Program-made: the position numbers and the translations under genes | Shown here: one piece after another, positions 33,522 through 42,296 of the stretch | Numbering within the stretch: position 1 is the first letter of the stretch | How the letters are laid out: every line of letters starts with the position of its first letter | Assembly: GCF_003261635.1 (NCBI RefSeq) | Contig: NZ_QFXK01000038.1 | Location: 62,001-126,000 of the forward strand | Length of the DNA stretch: 64,000 nucleotides | Direction of reading: 5' to 3' | Source of the DNA: Kribbella monticola | GTDB taxonomy: Bacteria; Actinomycetota; Actinomycetes; Propionibacteriales; Kribbellaceae | The notes under the pieces: model-generated | The model's database searches: none | What the model saw: only the letters and a program-made list of their open reading frames with translations | What the model was told of the DNA's origin: nothing

Positions 33522-35630
33522 GTGAGCCAGGTCGACGAGTTGTTCGCCGAGCGGGTCGCCGCGCTCAAACCCGCGCCCTGCGACCACCCCGCCGCCGTAC
33601 TGCGGGAGTTGTACGACGCTCAGCTCGGCAGCCGGCACGCTGATCTGGCCGCTCGCTGGTTGCAGTCCAAGGGGCTCGGTTTCTACACGATCGGGTCGGC
33701 CGGCCACGAGGGGAACGCGGCCGTCGCCGCTGCGCTCCGGCCTACCGATCCGGCCCTGCTGCACTACCGATCCGGTGCCTTCTACCTGGCCCGGGCGGCG
33801 CAACATCGATCACCCGACGGCATCCGAGACATTCTGCTCGGTGTCGCCGCCGCGACGACGGAACCGATCGCGGGCGGGCGGCACAAGGTGTTCGGGCGGC
33901 ATGACCTGGCGATCATTCCGCAGACCTCGACGATCGCGTCGCACCTGCCCCGGGCGATGGGCGTCGCCTTCTCGATCGCGCGCGCGGCCAAACTCGGCGT
34001 ACCGTCACCGTGGCCCGCGGATGCCGTCGTGGTGACCAGCTTCGGCGACGCCTCGGCGAACCACTCGACGGCGACCGGCGCGATCAACGCGGCCCTGCAC
34101 GCGTCGTACCAGGGACTGCCGATGCCGCTGCTGCTGGTCTGCGAGGACAACGGGATCGGGATCAGCGTGCGTACCCCGGAAGGCTGGATCAAACAGGCTT
34201 ACGGGCAACGTCCGGGGCTGCGGTACTTCGATGCCGACGGCACCGATCTCGGCGCGACCCTGACGATGGCGACCGAGGCCGCGACCTTCGTACGCCGGAA
34301 TCACCGGCCCGCGTTCCTCAGGCTCCGCACTGTCCGGCTGATGGGCCACGCCGGGTCGGACGTGGAGGCCGCCTACCGCACCCCGGCCGAACTGCTGGCC
34401 GAGGAGGAGCTGGATCCGTTGCTCGGCACGGCCCGGCTGCTGATGGGTTCGGGCTGTACGCCGGACGAAGTGGTCGAGCTGTACGAGAACAAGCGTGCCG
34501 AGGTGATGCGGATCGCTCGCGAGGTCGCGGGGCTCCCGCAACTCGAGTCGGCAGCGGCCGTCGCCGCGCCGCTGCGGTATCCGGATGCCGCGACGGTCGC
34601 GAAGGCGCTGCCCGGTCATCACGTCGAGCAAGGCGGTCCGCTCACGCTGAGCCAGTCGATCAACCGGGCGCTCGCCGACGTACTGGCGTCGTACCCGGAG
34701 GCGATGGTGTTCGGCGAGGATGTCGGCCGCAAGGGCGGCGTGTACGGCGTTACGCGCGGGCTGCAGAAGACGTTCGGGGCGGCGCGGGTGTTCGACACGT
34801 TGCTGGACGAACAGTCCATTCTCGGGCTGGGGCTCGGAGCCGGGGTGTCGGGGTTGCTGCCGATTCCGGAGGTGCAGTACCTCGCCTATCTGCACAACGC
34901 GGAGGACCAGTTGCGCGGTGAGGCGGCGTCGCTGAAGTTCTTCTCGCAAGGGCAGTACAGCAATCCGATGGTGTTGCGGATCGCCGGATACGGCTATCAG
35001 AAAGGGTTCGGCGGCCACTTCCACAACGACGACGCGATCGGCGTACTGCGGGACATCCCGGGCATCGTGATCGCGTCACCCTCTCGTCCGGACGACGCGG
35101 CCGCCATGCTGCACACGTGCGCGGCGGCGGCCCGTAGCGACGGGACGGTCTGCGTCTTCCTCGAGCCGATCGCCCTGTACCACCGGCGTGATCTGCTCGA
35201 GGACGGTGACGATCGCTGGCTGGCCGAGTATCCGGCTGCGCATGTGCCGATCGGGAAGGCCCGAACGTACGGCGACGGGGACCGGCTCACGATCGTCACC
35301 TTCGGCAACGGCGTCCCGATGAGCTTGCGGGTGGCGGACCGGCTGCCCGGCGTACGGGTTGTCGACCTGCGCTGGCTCGCGCCGCTACCGGTGGAGGATT
35401 TGTTGCGTGAGGCAACGGCTACCGGGCGGGTGTTGGTCGCCGACGAAACACGTCGCTCGGGTGGTGTGTCGGAGGGCGTGCTGGCCGCACTGATCGACGC
35501 CGGGTACGCCGGACGGCTGGCCCGGGTGAGCAGCGAGGACTCCTTCGTCCCGCTGGGCGACGCGGCCCGGCAGGTTCTGCTCAGCGAACAGACCATCGAG
35601 TCCGCGGCCCGCAAACTCCTTGCCGACTAG
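33522..35630 (+). CDS. 2-oxoacid dehydrogenase E1, fused alpha and beta subunits
   Basis: A 702-residue thiamine-diphosphate enzyme in which the E1-alpha part (about 40-330) is fused to the E1-beta part (about 365-700). The alpha part has the TPP/Mg motif VVTSFGDASANHSTATGAIN near residue 175 ending in CEDNGIGISV, with GSAGHEGNAA upstream. The beta part begins LSQSINRALADVLASYPEAM, followed by VFGEDVGRKGGVYGVTRGL, and ends with LLREATATGRVLVADETRRS. It would decarboxylate a branched-chain or other 2-oxo acid and pass the acyl group to an E2. No E2 or E3 gene is nearby. The GTG at 33522 is the start. Confidence 0.9.
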   Translation: MSQVDELFAERVAALKPAPCDHPAAVLRELYDAQLGSRHADLAARWLQSKGLGFYTIGSAGHEGNAAVAAALRPTDPALLHYRSGAFYLARAAQHRSPDGIRDILLGVAAATTEPIAGGRHKVFGRHDLAIIPQTSTIASHLPRAMGVAFSIARAAKLGVPSPWPADAVVVTSFGDASANHSTATGAINAALHASYQGLPMPLLLVCEDNGIGISVRTPEGWIKQAYGQRPGLRYFDADGTDLGATLTMATEAATFVRRNHRPAFLRLRTVRLMGHAGSDVEAAYRTPAELLAEEELDPLLGTARLLMGSGCTPDEVVELYENKRAEVMRIAREVAGLPQLESAAAVAAPLRYPDAATVAKALPGHHVEQGGPLTLSQSINRALADVLASYPEAMVFGEDVGRKGGVYGVTRGLQKTFGAARVFDTLLDEQSILGLGLGAGVSGLLPIPEVQYLAYLHNAEDQLRGEAASLKFFSQGQYSNPMVLRIAGYGYQKGFGGHFHNDDAIGVLRDIPGIVIASPSRPDDAAAMLHTCAAAARSDGTVCVFLEPIALYHRRDLLEDGDDRWLAEYPAAHVPIGKARTYGDGDRLTIVTFGNGVPMSLRVADRLPGVRVVDLRWLAPLPVEDLLREATATGRVLVADETRRSGGVSEGVLAALIDAGYAGRLARVSSEDSFVPLGDAARQVLLSEQTIESAARKLLAD

Positions 35631-35661
35631 CGGATCCTCACACTTTCGGGACGCAACCCGG

Positions 35662-36147
35662 TCAGCTGAAGAGGCGTTGCCAGAAGGAGCGCTTCGGGGC
35701 CGGCTGCTGCTCGGCTGCGGGCTTGGGCTGGGGCGTTTGCAGAGCGTCGCGGTCCTCGCGCCACTGCCGCAGTACTGCGTCCTCGTCGGTCTTGCCGACC
35801 GGGATCACCGGACCGGTGGCGTCGCGGACCTGGACCAGGATCCGCTTGTTCAGGTCTGCCAGGTAGTCGCGGACCTCGGCTTCGGTCCGCATCTTCTGCA
35901 CGTGCTCGCGGATCCGCGCCTTCTCCTTGCGCAGCAGCACGGTCGGCGGCAGCAGAACATCGGCCTCGATCTTCTCCCGGCGCATGAAGTCCTTGACCCA
36001 CCAGTCGGGGTCGTGCGGATCGGCCAGTTTCGGGAGCGGCTTTCCCGCACCGTCGAGGTCGTCGAACTCACCGGCGTTCTGGGCCCGCTGGATCTGCGCC
36101 TCGACCCAGTCGTCGACGTTCATCGAGGGCGGCTTGCGCTCGGTCAT
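35662..36147 (-). CDS. DUF1992 (DnaJ-C28-like) family protein
   Basis: A 161-residue protein with the DUF1992 core near residues 12-50 (VEAQIQRAQNAGEFDDLDGA then GKPLPKL), the pattern found in DNAJC28 and bacterial YhdN-like proteins, and PDWWVKDFMRREKIEADVLL next. The C-terminus is proline-rich and then basic (PKRSFWQRLFS). The ATG at 36147 is preceded by GGGAGG; a TTG at 36153 is an alternative. The function is unknown. It is convergent with the E1 gene. Confidence 0.85.
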   Translation of the reverse strand: MTERKPPSMNVDDWVEAQIQRAQNAGEFDDLDGAGKPLPKLADPHDPDWWVKDFMRREKIEADVLLPPTVLLRKEKARIREHVQKMRTEAEVRDYLADLNKRILVQVRDATGPVIPVGKTDEDAVLRQWREDRDALQTPQPKPAAEQQPAPKRSFWQRLFS

Positions 36148-36214
36148 GTCCAACCTCCCGTGTCCGGCGACATGGTTGCTTGTACGAACCGAGTTTAGTG
36201 GCTTGTGAATGCAA

Positions 36215-36829
36215 TCACAAGGGTGGATCGGGGTCGACCACGACGACGGGAGCGGTGCGGTCGGGCCAGAGCTCGGGCATCGCGATCGGCACCCGCCACA
36301 TCCGGACGCCGGGATCGACCAGGCCGTGCCGGATCGCGACGTACCGCATCAGGCGCAGCGGGCCGGCGATCAAGACGAAGGCGAGCGGTAGTTCGAGCAG
36401 GACCGCGCTGAGGATCGCCTGCAGCAGGTCGTCACCGCGCTGGCTGGTCATCACGTCGAACCACGCGTCGCAGATCAGCAGGACGCCGGTCGCGAAGGCG
36501 AACGGGAACAACAACTGCCGCCGTCGCCAACCGGCGATCGCGGTCACCGTCAGCATGGCCAGCAGCAGGATGTCGAAGCCCACCCAGGTGGCGACCCAGT
36601 TCCGCGCCACGTAGTGACTCGGCAGGGTGTTGCCCAGGTAGACGGTCCACGGGATCAGCACCGCCACCGCGAACAGCAGCAGCACCAGTCGCCACTTCCG
36701 GATCCGCTGCATGGTCCGCGGGCTCAGCATCAGCCCGGTCGCCGCCGGAGCCAGCCGGCGGATCAGCTCCCGCCGCTCCGCCGCCGTCATCGACTGGATC
36801 TCTTCGTCCGTCAGCCCCAAACCACTCAC
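36215..36829 (-). CDS. Hypothetical membrane protein
   Basis: A protein of about 204 residues with four hydrophobic segments (LVLLLFAVAVLIPWTVYLG, WVGFDILLLAMLTVTAIAGW, LLFPFAFATGVLLICDAWF, AILSAVLLELPLAFVLIAGP) and the conserved helix TDEEIQSMTAAERRELIRRL at the N-terminus. The start is uncertain: a GTG at 36829 is used, and an ATG at 36790 would remove 13 residues. I do not recognise the family; it looks like an actinobacterial conserved membrane protein. Confidence 0.72.
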   Translation of the reverse strand: MSGLGLTDEEIQSMTAAERRELIRRLAPAATGLMLSPRTMQRIRKWRLVLLLFAVAVLIPWTVYLGNTLPSHYVARNWVATWVGFDILLLAMLTVTAIAGWRRRQLLFPFAFATGVLLICDAWFDVMTSQRGDDLLQAILSAVLLELPLAFVLIAGPLRLMRYVAIRHGLVDPGVRMWRVPIAMPELWPDRTAPVVVVDPDPPL

Positions 36830-36992
36830 CCTTGAATGCTCACACGCCCACCAACCCCAACCCAGTACCCCGCGCCACTCCCTGCCCATCCTGCAGCTTT
36901 GCGGGCTTCGAGGCGGCGGGCGGGGGTTGGCAAAGGGTGAGGTGGTGGCGGAGGCTGGGCGGACCGAATGTTGCGATCGAGAGGACCCACCA

Positions 36993-38540
36993 GTGTCGTC
37001 CGTCATCCTGTCCGTCGTCGCCGGAGAACGGGTTCCCGACCCGATCCGGACCACCCCGTCCACCAACCCGGCGAACACCGCCGACGTGGTCGGCCTCATC
37101 GGCTCCGCCGGCGCCGACGTGTTCGCCCGGGCAGCGGCGGCGGCCAAGACAGCGCAGTACGGATGGGCCACTCTGCCGGCACCCCAACGCGGTCAGGTGA
37201 TCGCGAACGTCGGCCGGCTGATGACGGCGAACAAGACCCGGCTCGCCGCGCTCGTCACCCGCGAGATCGGCAAACCGCTCGCCGAGGCACTGGGCGAGGT
37301 GCAGGAGATCATCGACACCTGCGACTTCTTCATCGGCGAAGGCCGTCGCCTCTACGGGCAGACCGTGCCGTCGGAGATGCCGGACAAGCAACTGTTCACC
37401 TTCCGCCGCCCGGTCGGCGCCGTCGCGGTGATCTCGGCCGGCAACTTCCCGGTCGCCGTCCCGTCGTGGTACATCGTCCCGGCCCTGCTCTGCGGCAACA
37501 CGGTCGTCTGGAAGCCGGCGGAGTACTCCGCGGTCGTCTCGAACGCGTTCTACGAGATCTTCGCCCACGCAGGCGTACCGTTGGGCGTGCTCAACGTCGT
37601 GTACGCCGACGGCGCGGACACCTTCGCCGGACTCGATCAGGCGCTCGCGGCCGGCCTGATCGACAAGGTCGGCTTCACCGGTTCGAGCGAGGTCGGCAGC
37701 CGGATCGGCGAACTCTGCGGCCGCCACCTGCAGACCCCCTGCCTCGAACTCGGCGGCAAGAACCCGATGGTGATCACCGAGGACGCGGACCTCGACCTCG
37801 CTGTCGAAGGCGCGCTGTTCTCCGGCTTCGGTACTGCGGGTCAGCGGTGTACCTCGCTCGGAACGGTGATCGTGCACGAGTCGATCCACGACTCCTTCAT
37901 CGAGAAGTTCGGTACGGCGGTCCGCGAGGCGGCGATGGGAGATCCTCGCGAGGACGTACTGTTCGGCCCGCTGCTGGACGAGAAGTTCGCCGCCGGCTTC
38001 GAGAAATCGCTCGGCTGGATCGCGGCGCACCACCAGGTGATCGGGTCGACCGGCCGGGTCGGAGCGGACAACCCGCGGGACGGATTCGTCGGCGATCCGT
38101 CGGCCGGCTTGTTCTACCACCCGGTGATCGTGGACGGCGTCCGGCCGGACGACGAGCTGTTCCTGAACGAGACGTTCGGGCCGATCGTCGGCGTGACGAC
38201 GTACTCGACGCTCGACGAAGCGATTGCTCTGGGCAACAAGTCGGGGTACGGGCTGTCCAGTTCGATCTACACCACCGATCCGAACAAGGCGTTCCGGTTC
38301 GCGCAGGGCATTTCGGCCGGGATGGTGAGTGTGAACAACTCGACGTCGGGTGCCGAGGCGCATCTGCCGTTCGGCGGGAACGGCAAGTCGGGCAACGGTT
38401 CGCGGCAGAGCGGGATCTGGGTGCTCGACCAGTTCACCCGCTGGCAGTCGCTGAACTGGGACTACTCCGGCAAACTCCAGAAGGCCCAGATGGACACCGT
38501 CACGGTCGAGGCCGACGACGACTTCCTGCTACCCGACTGA
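36993..38540 (+). CDS. NAD(P)-dependent aldehyde dehydrogenase
   Basis: A 515-residue aldehyde dehydrogenase. The catalytic Cys286 lies in GTAGQRCTSLG and the general base Glu252 in CLELGGKNPMVI. The NAD-binding segment VGFTGSSEVGSRIGELCG and the C-terminal SGAEAHLPFGGNGKSGNGSR are intact. The overall pattern fits the ALDH7/aminoadipate-semialdehyde-type branch used in amino acid breakdown, but the substrate is inferred only. GAGAGG precedes the GTG at 36993. Its stop overlaps an ATG (TGATG at 38538-38542), and a DAO-type flavoprotein gene follows, so they probably form an operon. Confidence 0.93.
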   Translation: MSSVILSVVAGERVPDPIRTTPSTNPANTADVVGLIGSAGADVFARAAAAAKTAQYGWATLPAPQRGQVIANVGRLMTANKTRLAALVTREIGKPLAEALGEVQEIIDTCDFFIGEGRRLYGQTVPSEMPDKQLFTFRRPVGAVAVISAGNFPVAVPSWYIVPALLCGNTVVWKPAEYSAVVSNAFYEIFAHAGVPLGVLNVVYADGADTFAGLDQALAAGLIDKVGFTGSSEVGSRIGELCGRHLQTPCLELGGKNPMVITEDADLDLAVEGALFSGFGTAGQRCTSLGTVIVHESIHDSFIEKFGTAVREAAMGDPREDVLFGPLLDEKFAAGFEKSLGWIAAHHQVIGSTGRVGADNPRDGFVGDPSAGLFYHPVIVDGVRPDDELFLNETFGPIVGVTTYSTLDEAIALGNKSGYGLSSSIYTTDPNKAFRFAQGISAGMVSVNNSTSGAEAHLPFGGNGKSGNGSRQSGIWVLDQFTRWQSLNWDYSGKLQKAQMDTVTVEADDDFLLPD

Positions 38541-38572
38541 TGACCGCCGCGACCCCGGAACCGGGAACGACC

Positions 38573-38608
38573 CCCGGGACCGGCGGCGACCCCGGGACCG
38601 GCGGCGAC
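38573..38608 (+). repeat. 18-bp tandem duplication at the ALDH/flavoprotein junction
   Basis: CCCGGGACCGGCGGCGAC occurs twice in a row (38573-38590 and 38591-38608). A second imperfect repeat follows (GCGCCGGCCGGGTGCTTC and GCGCCGGCCGGTTGCG). The stretch is open in more than one frame. Confidence 0.9.
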
Positions 38609-38678
38609 TCCGGCTGCTGCCTCGCGCCGGCCGGGTGCTTCTTCGCGCCGGCCGGTTGCGCTGCCGGACGCCGCCGAC

Positions 38679-39803
38679 GTGGTGATCGTCGGCGGCGGGG
38701 TGATGGGGACCAGTATCGCGTTCCACCTGGCCGAGGCCGGCGTACGGCGGATCGTGCTCCTGGAGCAGCACGAACTCGGCTCGGGCTCGACGTCGAAGGC
38801 GGCCGGCGGCGTACGGGCGAACTTCTCCGACGAACTCAACATCGCGCTCGGCGCCCGTAGCCTGGAGGCCTTCGCGCGCTTCGGCGAACGACCCGGTCAG
38901 GAGATCGACCTGCACCGCGTCGGCTACCTGTTCCTGTTGTCCACCGCCGACCAAGTTGCCCTGTTCGAGGAGAGCACCCGACTGCAGAACGCGGCCGGCC
39001 AGCCGACCCGGATGATCTCCCCCGACGAGGCCGCCTCGCTCGCGCCGATCATCTCCCAGGACGGCCTGGCGGGCGCCTGCTTCTCGCCGTCCGACGGGCA
39101 CTGTACGCCGGAATCGGTCGTACTCGGCTACGCCTCCGCGGCCCGCCGGCTCGGCGCAACCTTGATCACCGGCTGCACGGTCACCGACATCGATGCTCAA
39201 GGCAACAAGATCGCCGGCGTACGGACCGACCGCGGCGTCATCCGCACGTCGACGGTGATCTGCGTCGCCGGTGCTTGGTCGGCGAGCATCGGCGCGATGG
39301 TCGGCGTGGACCTGCCAGTGACACCACTGCGTCGCCAGATCGTCGTGACAGAAGCGATCCCGGACCTGCCGGCGATGCCGATGACGATCGACTTCAGCAG
39401 CACGTTCTACTTCCACTCCGAAGGACCAGGGCTGCTGGTCGGCATGTCCGATCCCGAGGAGCAGCCTGGCTTCCACCTGGATCGCTCCGAGGCCTGGCTG
39501 CCACGACTCACCGCCGCGATGGAGCAGCGGGCACCGTCGTTGCTGGACGTCGGTCTCGCGAGCGGCTGGGCCGGGCTCTACGAGAACACGCCGGATCACA
39601 ACGCTCTGATCGGCGAGGCCGCCGAGGTGAGCCGATTCCTTTATGCCACAGGCTTTTCCGGCCACGGCTTCCTCCAGGGCCCCGCCGTCGGCGAGATCGT
39701 CCGCGACCTGTATCTCGACCGGCCACCGTTCGTCGACACCGCCCCCTTGCATGCCACCCGGTTCCGGACCGCCGGGCTGCGCGCCGAGCAGAACATCGTC
39801 TGA
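38679..39803 (+). CDS. DAO-family FAD-dependent oxidoreductase
   Basis: A flavoprotein of about 374 residues related to sarcosine oxidase beta/glycine oxidase/D-amino acid oxidase. The FAD motif VIVGGGVMGTSIAFHLAEAG is at the very N-terminus and the C-terminus has YATGFSGHGFLQGPAVGEIV, a typical second FAD contact. The annotated start is the GTG at 38679, but the frame is open back to 38544 without an ATG or GTG, and an ATG at 38540 overlapping the previous stop is in another frame. Either the short start is real or an indel in the 38573-38665 repeats has broken a longer N-terminus. The pairing with the aldehyde dehydrogenase suggests oxidation of an amine or imino acid followed by the aldehyde. 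Confidence 0.88.
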   Translation: MVIVGGGVMGTSIAFHLAEAGVRRIVLLEQHELGSGSTSKAAGGVRANFSDELNIALGARSLEAFARFGERPGQEIDLHRVGYLFLLSTADQVALFEESTRLQNAAGQPTRMISPDEAASLAPIISQDGLAGACFSPSDGHCTPESVVLGYASAARRLGATLITGCTVTDIDAQGNKIAGVRTDRGVIRTSTVICVAGAWSASIGAMVGVDLPVTPLRRQIVVTEAIPDLPAMPMTIDFSSTFYFHSEGPGLLVGMSDPEEQPGFHLDRSEAWLPRLTAAMEQRAPSLLDVGLASGWAGLYENTPDHNALIGEAAEVSRFLYATGFSGHGFLQGPAVGEIVRDLYLDRPPFVDTAPLHATRFRTAGLRAEQNIV

Positions 39804-40017
39804 CGGCTCAGCGATCTCGTCGCGGCCGTGGATATAAGTCATGACATCGTCGCTGCGCCAGCGACACGCCGACGGGCCGTCGCTGGAAAGTAGCTTTTCT
39901 CAGTACCGCTCGTTAGGGCAGTGTCAGGTTGATGTTCCGGTTCGGGGCGACGCTGGGTGAAGGTGTCCTGAGCGATCAACTAACCTGGGTCGGGTTTCTC
40001 GGCGACGTGGAGGATGC

Positions 40018-40632
40018 GTGAAGCGGTTCGTAGTACCGCCAAACTGGCCCACGCCGCCTCGTCGTAGCTGGATGCCGCCGAAGACGTGGCGCCCGGATCC
40101 GGCCTGGCCGCCCGCGCCCGACGGCTGGAAGTTCTGGGTCGACGGCAAGGGCAACCCGGTCCGAGGACCCATCGGCCGGTACGCCGGGCCGTCGCGGCGG
40201 GCGGTCTTCGCCGGCGCCGGCGGCATCGCGTTGTTCCTCGCGCTGAACATCTGGGCGTTGTCCGCGATCGGCCTGTTCGACTCGGGACAGCCGGAGAGCC
40301 AAGCCGTCCGTGTCGTCGACGACAGCACCCCGACGCCGACGCCGACCCCCACTCCGCAGGCGCCGACCACGGTGCGCTCGGCCCCGCCGAAGGTCGAGAA
40401 GAGTTCGCTCCCCCCGCTACCGCGGAAGACCCGGACGACGAAGAAGGTCGAAACCTCCGAGCGCACCACCCCGAAGCCCACGAAGACCACCACCACCCAG
40501 AAGCCGCCCACCACGACGCCGTCCCACCCACCCACCCGCGAAGAACTCCTCGCCGAATACTGCCGCCGGCAAGGCTGGCCCCCAGAAGTCTGCGACCCTG
40601 ACAACTGGAACCAAGACCCCCACCACCCCTGA
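40018..40632 (+). CDS. Membrane-anchored Pro/Thr-rich protein
   Basis: A 204-residue protein with a tryptophan- and proline-rich cytoplasmic N-terminus (PNWPTPPRRSWMPPKTWRPD, the PPNWP/PPGW-type motif), one membrane segment (GAGGIALFLALNIWALSAIG) and an extracytoplasmic Pro/Thr/Lys-rich stalk ending in EELLAEYCRRQGWPPEVC. The two Cys in the C-terminal tail may form a disulphide. The GTG at 40018 is used. This is a common actinobacterial architecture of unknown function. Confidence 0.78.
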   Translation: MKRFVVPPNWPTPPRRSWMPPKTWRPDPAWPPAPDGWKFWVDGKGNPVRGPIGRYAGPSRRAVFAGAGGIALFLALNIWALSAIGLFDSGQPESQAVRVVDDSTPTPTPTPTPQAPTTVRSAPPKVEKSSLPPLPRKTRTTKKVETSERTTPKPTKTTTTQKPPTTTPSHPPTREELLAEYCRRQGWPPEVCDPDNWNQDPHHP

Positions 40633-40657
40633 CCAACGCACCGCCGTACGTCGCAGG

Positions 40658-41275
40658 TCAAGGAAGGTTGTTGGTTGTGCGCATGGCGTCGGCGGTGGGG
40701 GTGGCGCCGTCGGTTTCCAGGGTGGTTATTACGCCGGTGATGTCGGCGGTGGGGCGGTTTTGGGAGAGTTTGGCTTTGGCTTCGATGCGGGTGATGCGGA
40801 GTTCGAGGCCGACGATGGCGCGGAGTTGGCCGGCGACATAAGCCGCGGGTGCGTCGTCAACGGACCACGGGGCGGCGTGCCGGGACTCGTGCTTGGTGGT
40901 GAGGCGCCGGACGAGGTGATCCAGCCACGCGACGTCGTCGTGGATGACGAGGTCGCCGTAGACGTGCGCGGTGACGTAGTTCCAGGTCGGGACCACCCGG
41001 CCGTGCTCGGCCTTCGATGCGTACGACGACGGGCTGATGTAGGCGTCCGGACCGGCGACGATCGCGAGCGCTTCGCCGAGGACCGGGGTCTTCCATTGCG
41101 GGTTGTTCCGCGCGACGTGGCCCAGCAGAGCGCCCGCGTCGGCGTCGTACACGAGAGGCAGGAAAGTCGCCAGCAAGCCGTCGGTTGTCGAGGTGATCAG
41201 GTTCGCCGCGCCGTGATTGGTCAGCAGATCCTGCACCACGGCGTCGTCCGCGGCGAAATGCGAAGGAACGTACAT
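40658..41275 (-). CDS. PaiB-like FMN-binding protein
   Basis: A 205-residue protein of the PaiB/negative transcriptional regulator family, with a split-barrel flavin-reductase-like fold. MYVPSHFAADDAVVQDLL is the characteristic N-terminus, followed by GHVARNNPQWKTP, AYISPSSYASK and PTWNYVTAHVYGDL. PaiB in Bacillus was named as a repressor of sporulation and degradative enzymes, but many homologues appear to bind flavin. It is divergent from the sugar-acid operon across 136 bases that include a LacI-type operator; a link between them is not evident. Confidence 0.9.
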   Translation of the reverse strand: MYVPSHFAADDAVVQDLLTNHGAANLITSTTDGLLATFLPLVYDADAGALLGHVARNNPQWKTPVLGEALAIVAGPDAYISPSSYASKAEHGRVVPTWNYVTAHVYGDLVIHDDVAWLDHLVRRLTTKHESRHAAPWSVDDAPAAYVAGQLRAIVGLELRITRIEAKAKLSQNRPTADITGVITTLETDGATPTADAMRTTNNLP

Positions 41276-41352
41276 ACGGCCAGTATCCAGCCGGGTCAGG
41301 GTTCCCAGAGCGGCCGGTACAGCTGGAGCTCGGCCTGCGATGCTTTGCTAAC

Positions 41353-41380
41353 CTCGATTGGCAAGCGCTTGCCAATCGAG
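41353..41380. promoter_or_regulatory. Perfect LacI-type operator
   Basis: A 28-base perfect palindrome with half-site CTCGATTGGCAAGC and its exact complement, centred at 41366/41367. It contains TTGGCAAGCGCTTGCCAA, a textbook LacI/GalR-family operator with central CG. It lies 31 bases before the TTG start of the sugar-acid operon. No LacI-family gene is in the window, so the regulator is encoded elsewhere. Confidence 0.85.
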
Positions 41381-41411
41381 CGAGCGACCGCCACCCAGCA
41401 AGGGGTGAACC

Positions 41412-42296
41412 TTGTCTTTGCACCTCGATCGGCTGTCCTCCTTCCCTGTCACCGCGTTCGACGCGGACGGCAACCTCGCCCTCGGTCCGTACCGCCAGCA
41501 TCTGCGGCACCAGATCGATGCCGGCCCAGCCGCGATCTTCGCGTGTTGCGGGACCGGCGAGTTCTTCTCGCTCACCCTCGACGAGTACGCCGCCGCGGTG
41601 CGCGCGGCGGTGGCCGAAGCCGCGGGCGCCTTACCGGTTTTCGCCGGGACGGGATACGGAACCGCGATGGCGGCCCAGTTCGCCGCGGCTGCTCGGGAGG
41701 CCGGCGCCGACGGGTTGCTGGTGCTACCGCCGTACCTGATCAAGCCGTCGCAGCAAGGTCTGCTCGACCACTTCAAGGCGCTCGCGGCGCGGGCCGGTTT
41801 GCCGCTGATCGCCTACCAGCGCGACAACGCGATCTACTCCCCCGAGACCGTCGCCGCCCTCGCAGCCATCCCGGAGGTGATCGGATTCAAGGACGGCCTC
41901 GGCGATCTGGATCTGCTCCAGCGGATCATGGCCGTCGCACCGGAGCTCACCTATTTCAACGGGCTTCCGACGGCCGAGGTCACCGCCCGGTCGTACGCGG
42001 CCATCGGCGTACGTGCGTACTCGTCGGCCGTGCACTGCTTCGCGCCGGAGATCGCGCATGCGTACGAGAGCGGTCTCGACGCTTTGCTGCCCGAGTTCTA
42101 CCTGCCACTGGTCAAGCTGCGGGACAAGGGCACCGGGTACGCCGTATCGCTGGTCAAGGCAGCCGTCCGGCGCCGGTTCACCGATGTCGGATCCGTCCGC
42201 TCGCCTCTCACCGACCCGCTGCCGGAGCACCTGGAGGAACTGGACCAACTCCTGGATCACGGCCTGACCGTCGTACGGAAGGCGGCCGTCGCATGA
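41412..42296 (+). CDS. kdgD: 5-dehydro-4-deoxyglucarate dehydratase
   Basis: A 294-residue TIM-barrel enzyme of the DapA/NAL family. The Schiff-base Lys160 is in GFKDGLGDLDL, the catalytic Tyr in PLIAYQRDNAIY, and the substrate loop CCGTGEFFSLTLDEY replaces the usual GTTGE motif in the KDGDH way. It converts 5-dehydro-4-deoxy-D-glucarate to 2,5-dioxopentanoate with loss of water and CO2. AAGGGG precedes the TTG at 41412. Its stop overlaps the next ATG by four bases. The pathway also needs an aldehyde dehydrogenase for 2,5-dioxopentanoate, not found in this operon. Confidence 0.93.
   Translation: MSLHLDRLSSFPVTAFDADGNLALGPYRQHLRHQIDAGPAAIFACCGTGEFFSLTLDEYAAAVRAAVAEAAGALPVFAGTGYGTAMAAQFAAAAREAGADGLLVLPPYLIKPSQQGLLDHFKALAARAGLPLIAYQRDNAIYSPETVAALAAIPEVIGFKDGLGDLDLLQRIMAVAPELTYFNGLPTAEVTARSYAAIGVRAYSSAVHCFAPEIAHAYESGLDALLPEFYLPLVKLRDKGTGYAVSLVKAAVRRRFTDVGSVRSPLTDPLPEHLEELDQLLDHGLTVVRKAAVA

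Noticed and set aside
36968..38860. 630-residue plus-strand frame across the aldehyde dehydrogenase
   Set aside because: It is a shifted frame of the dehydrogenase; only its last part was considered, as a possible source of the flavoprotein N-terminus.
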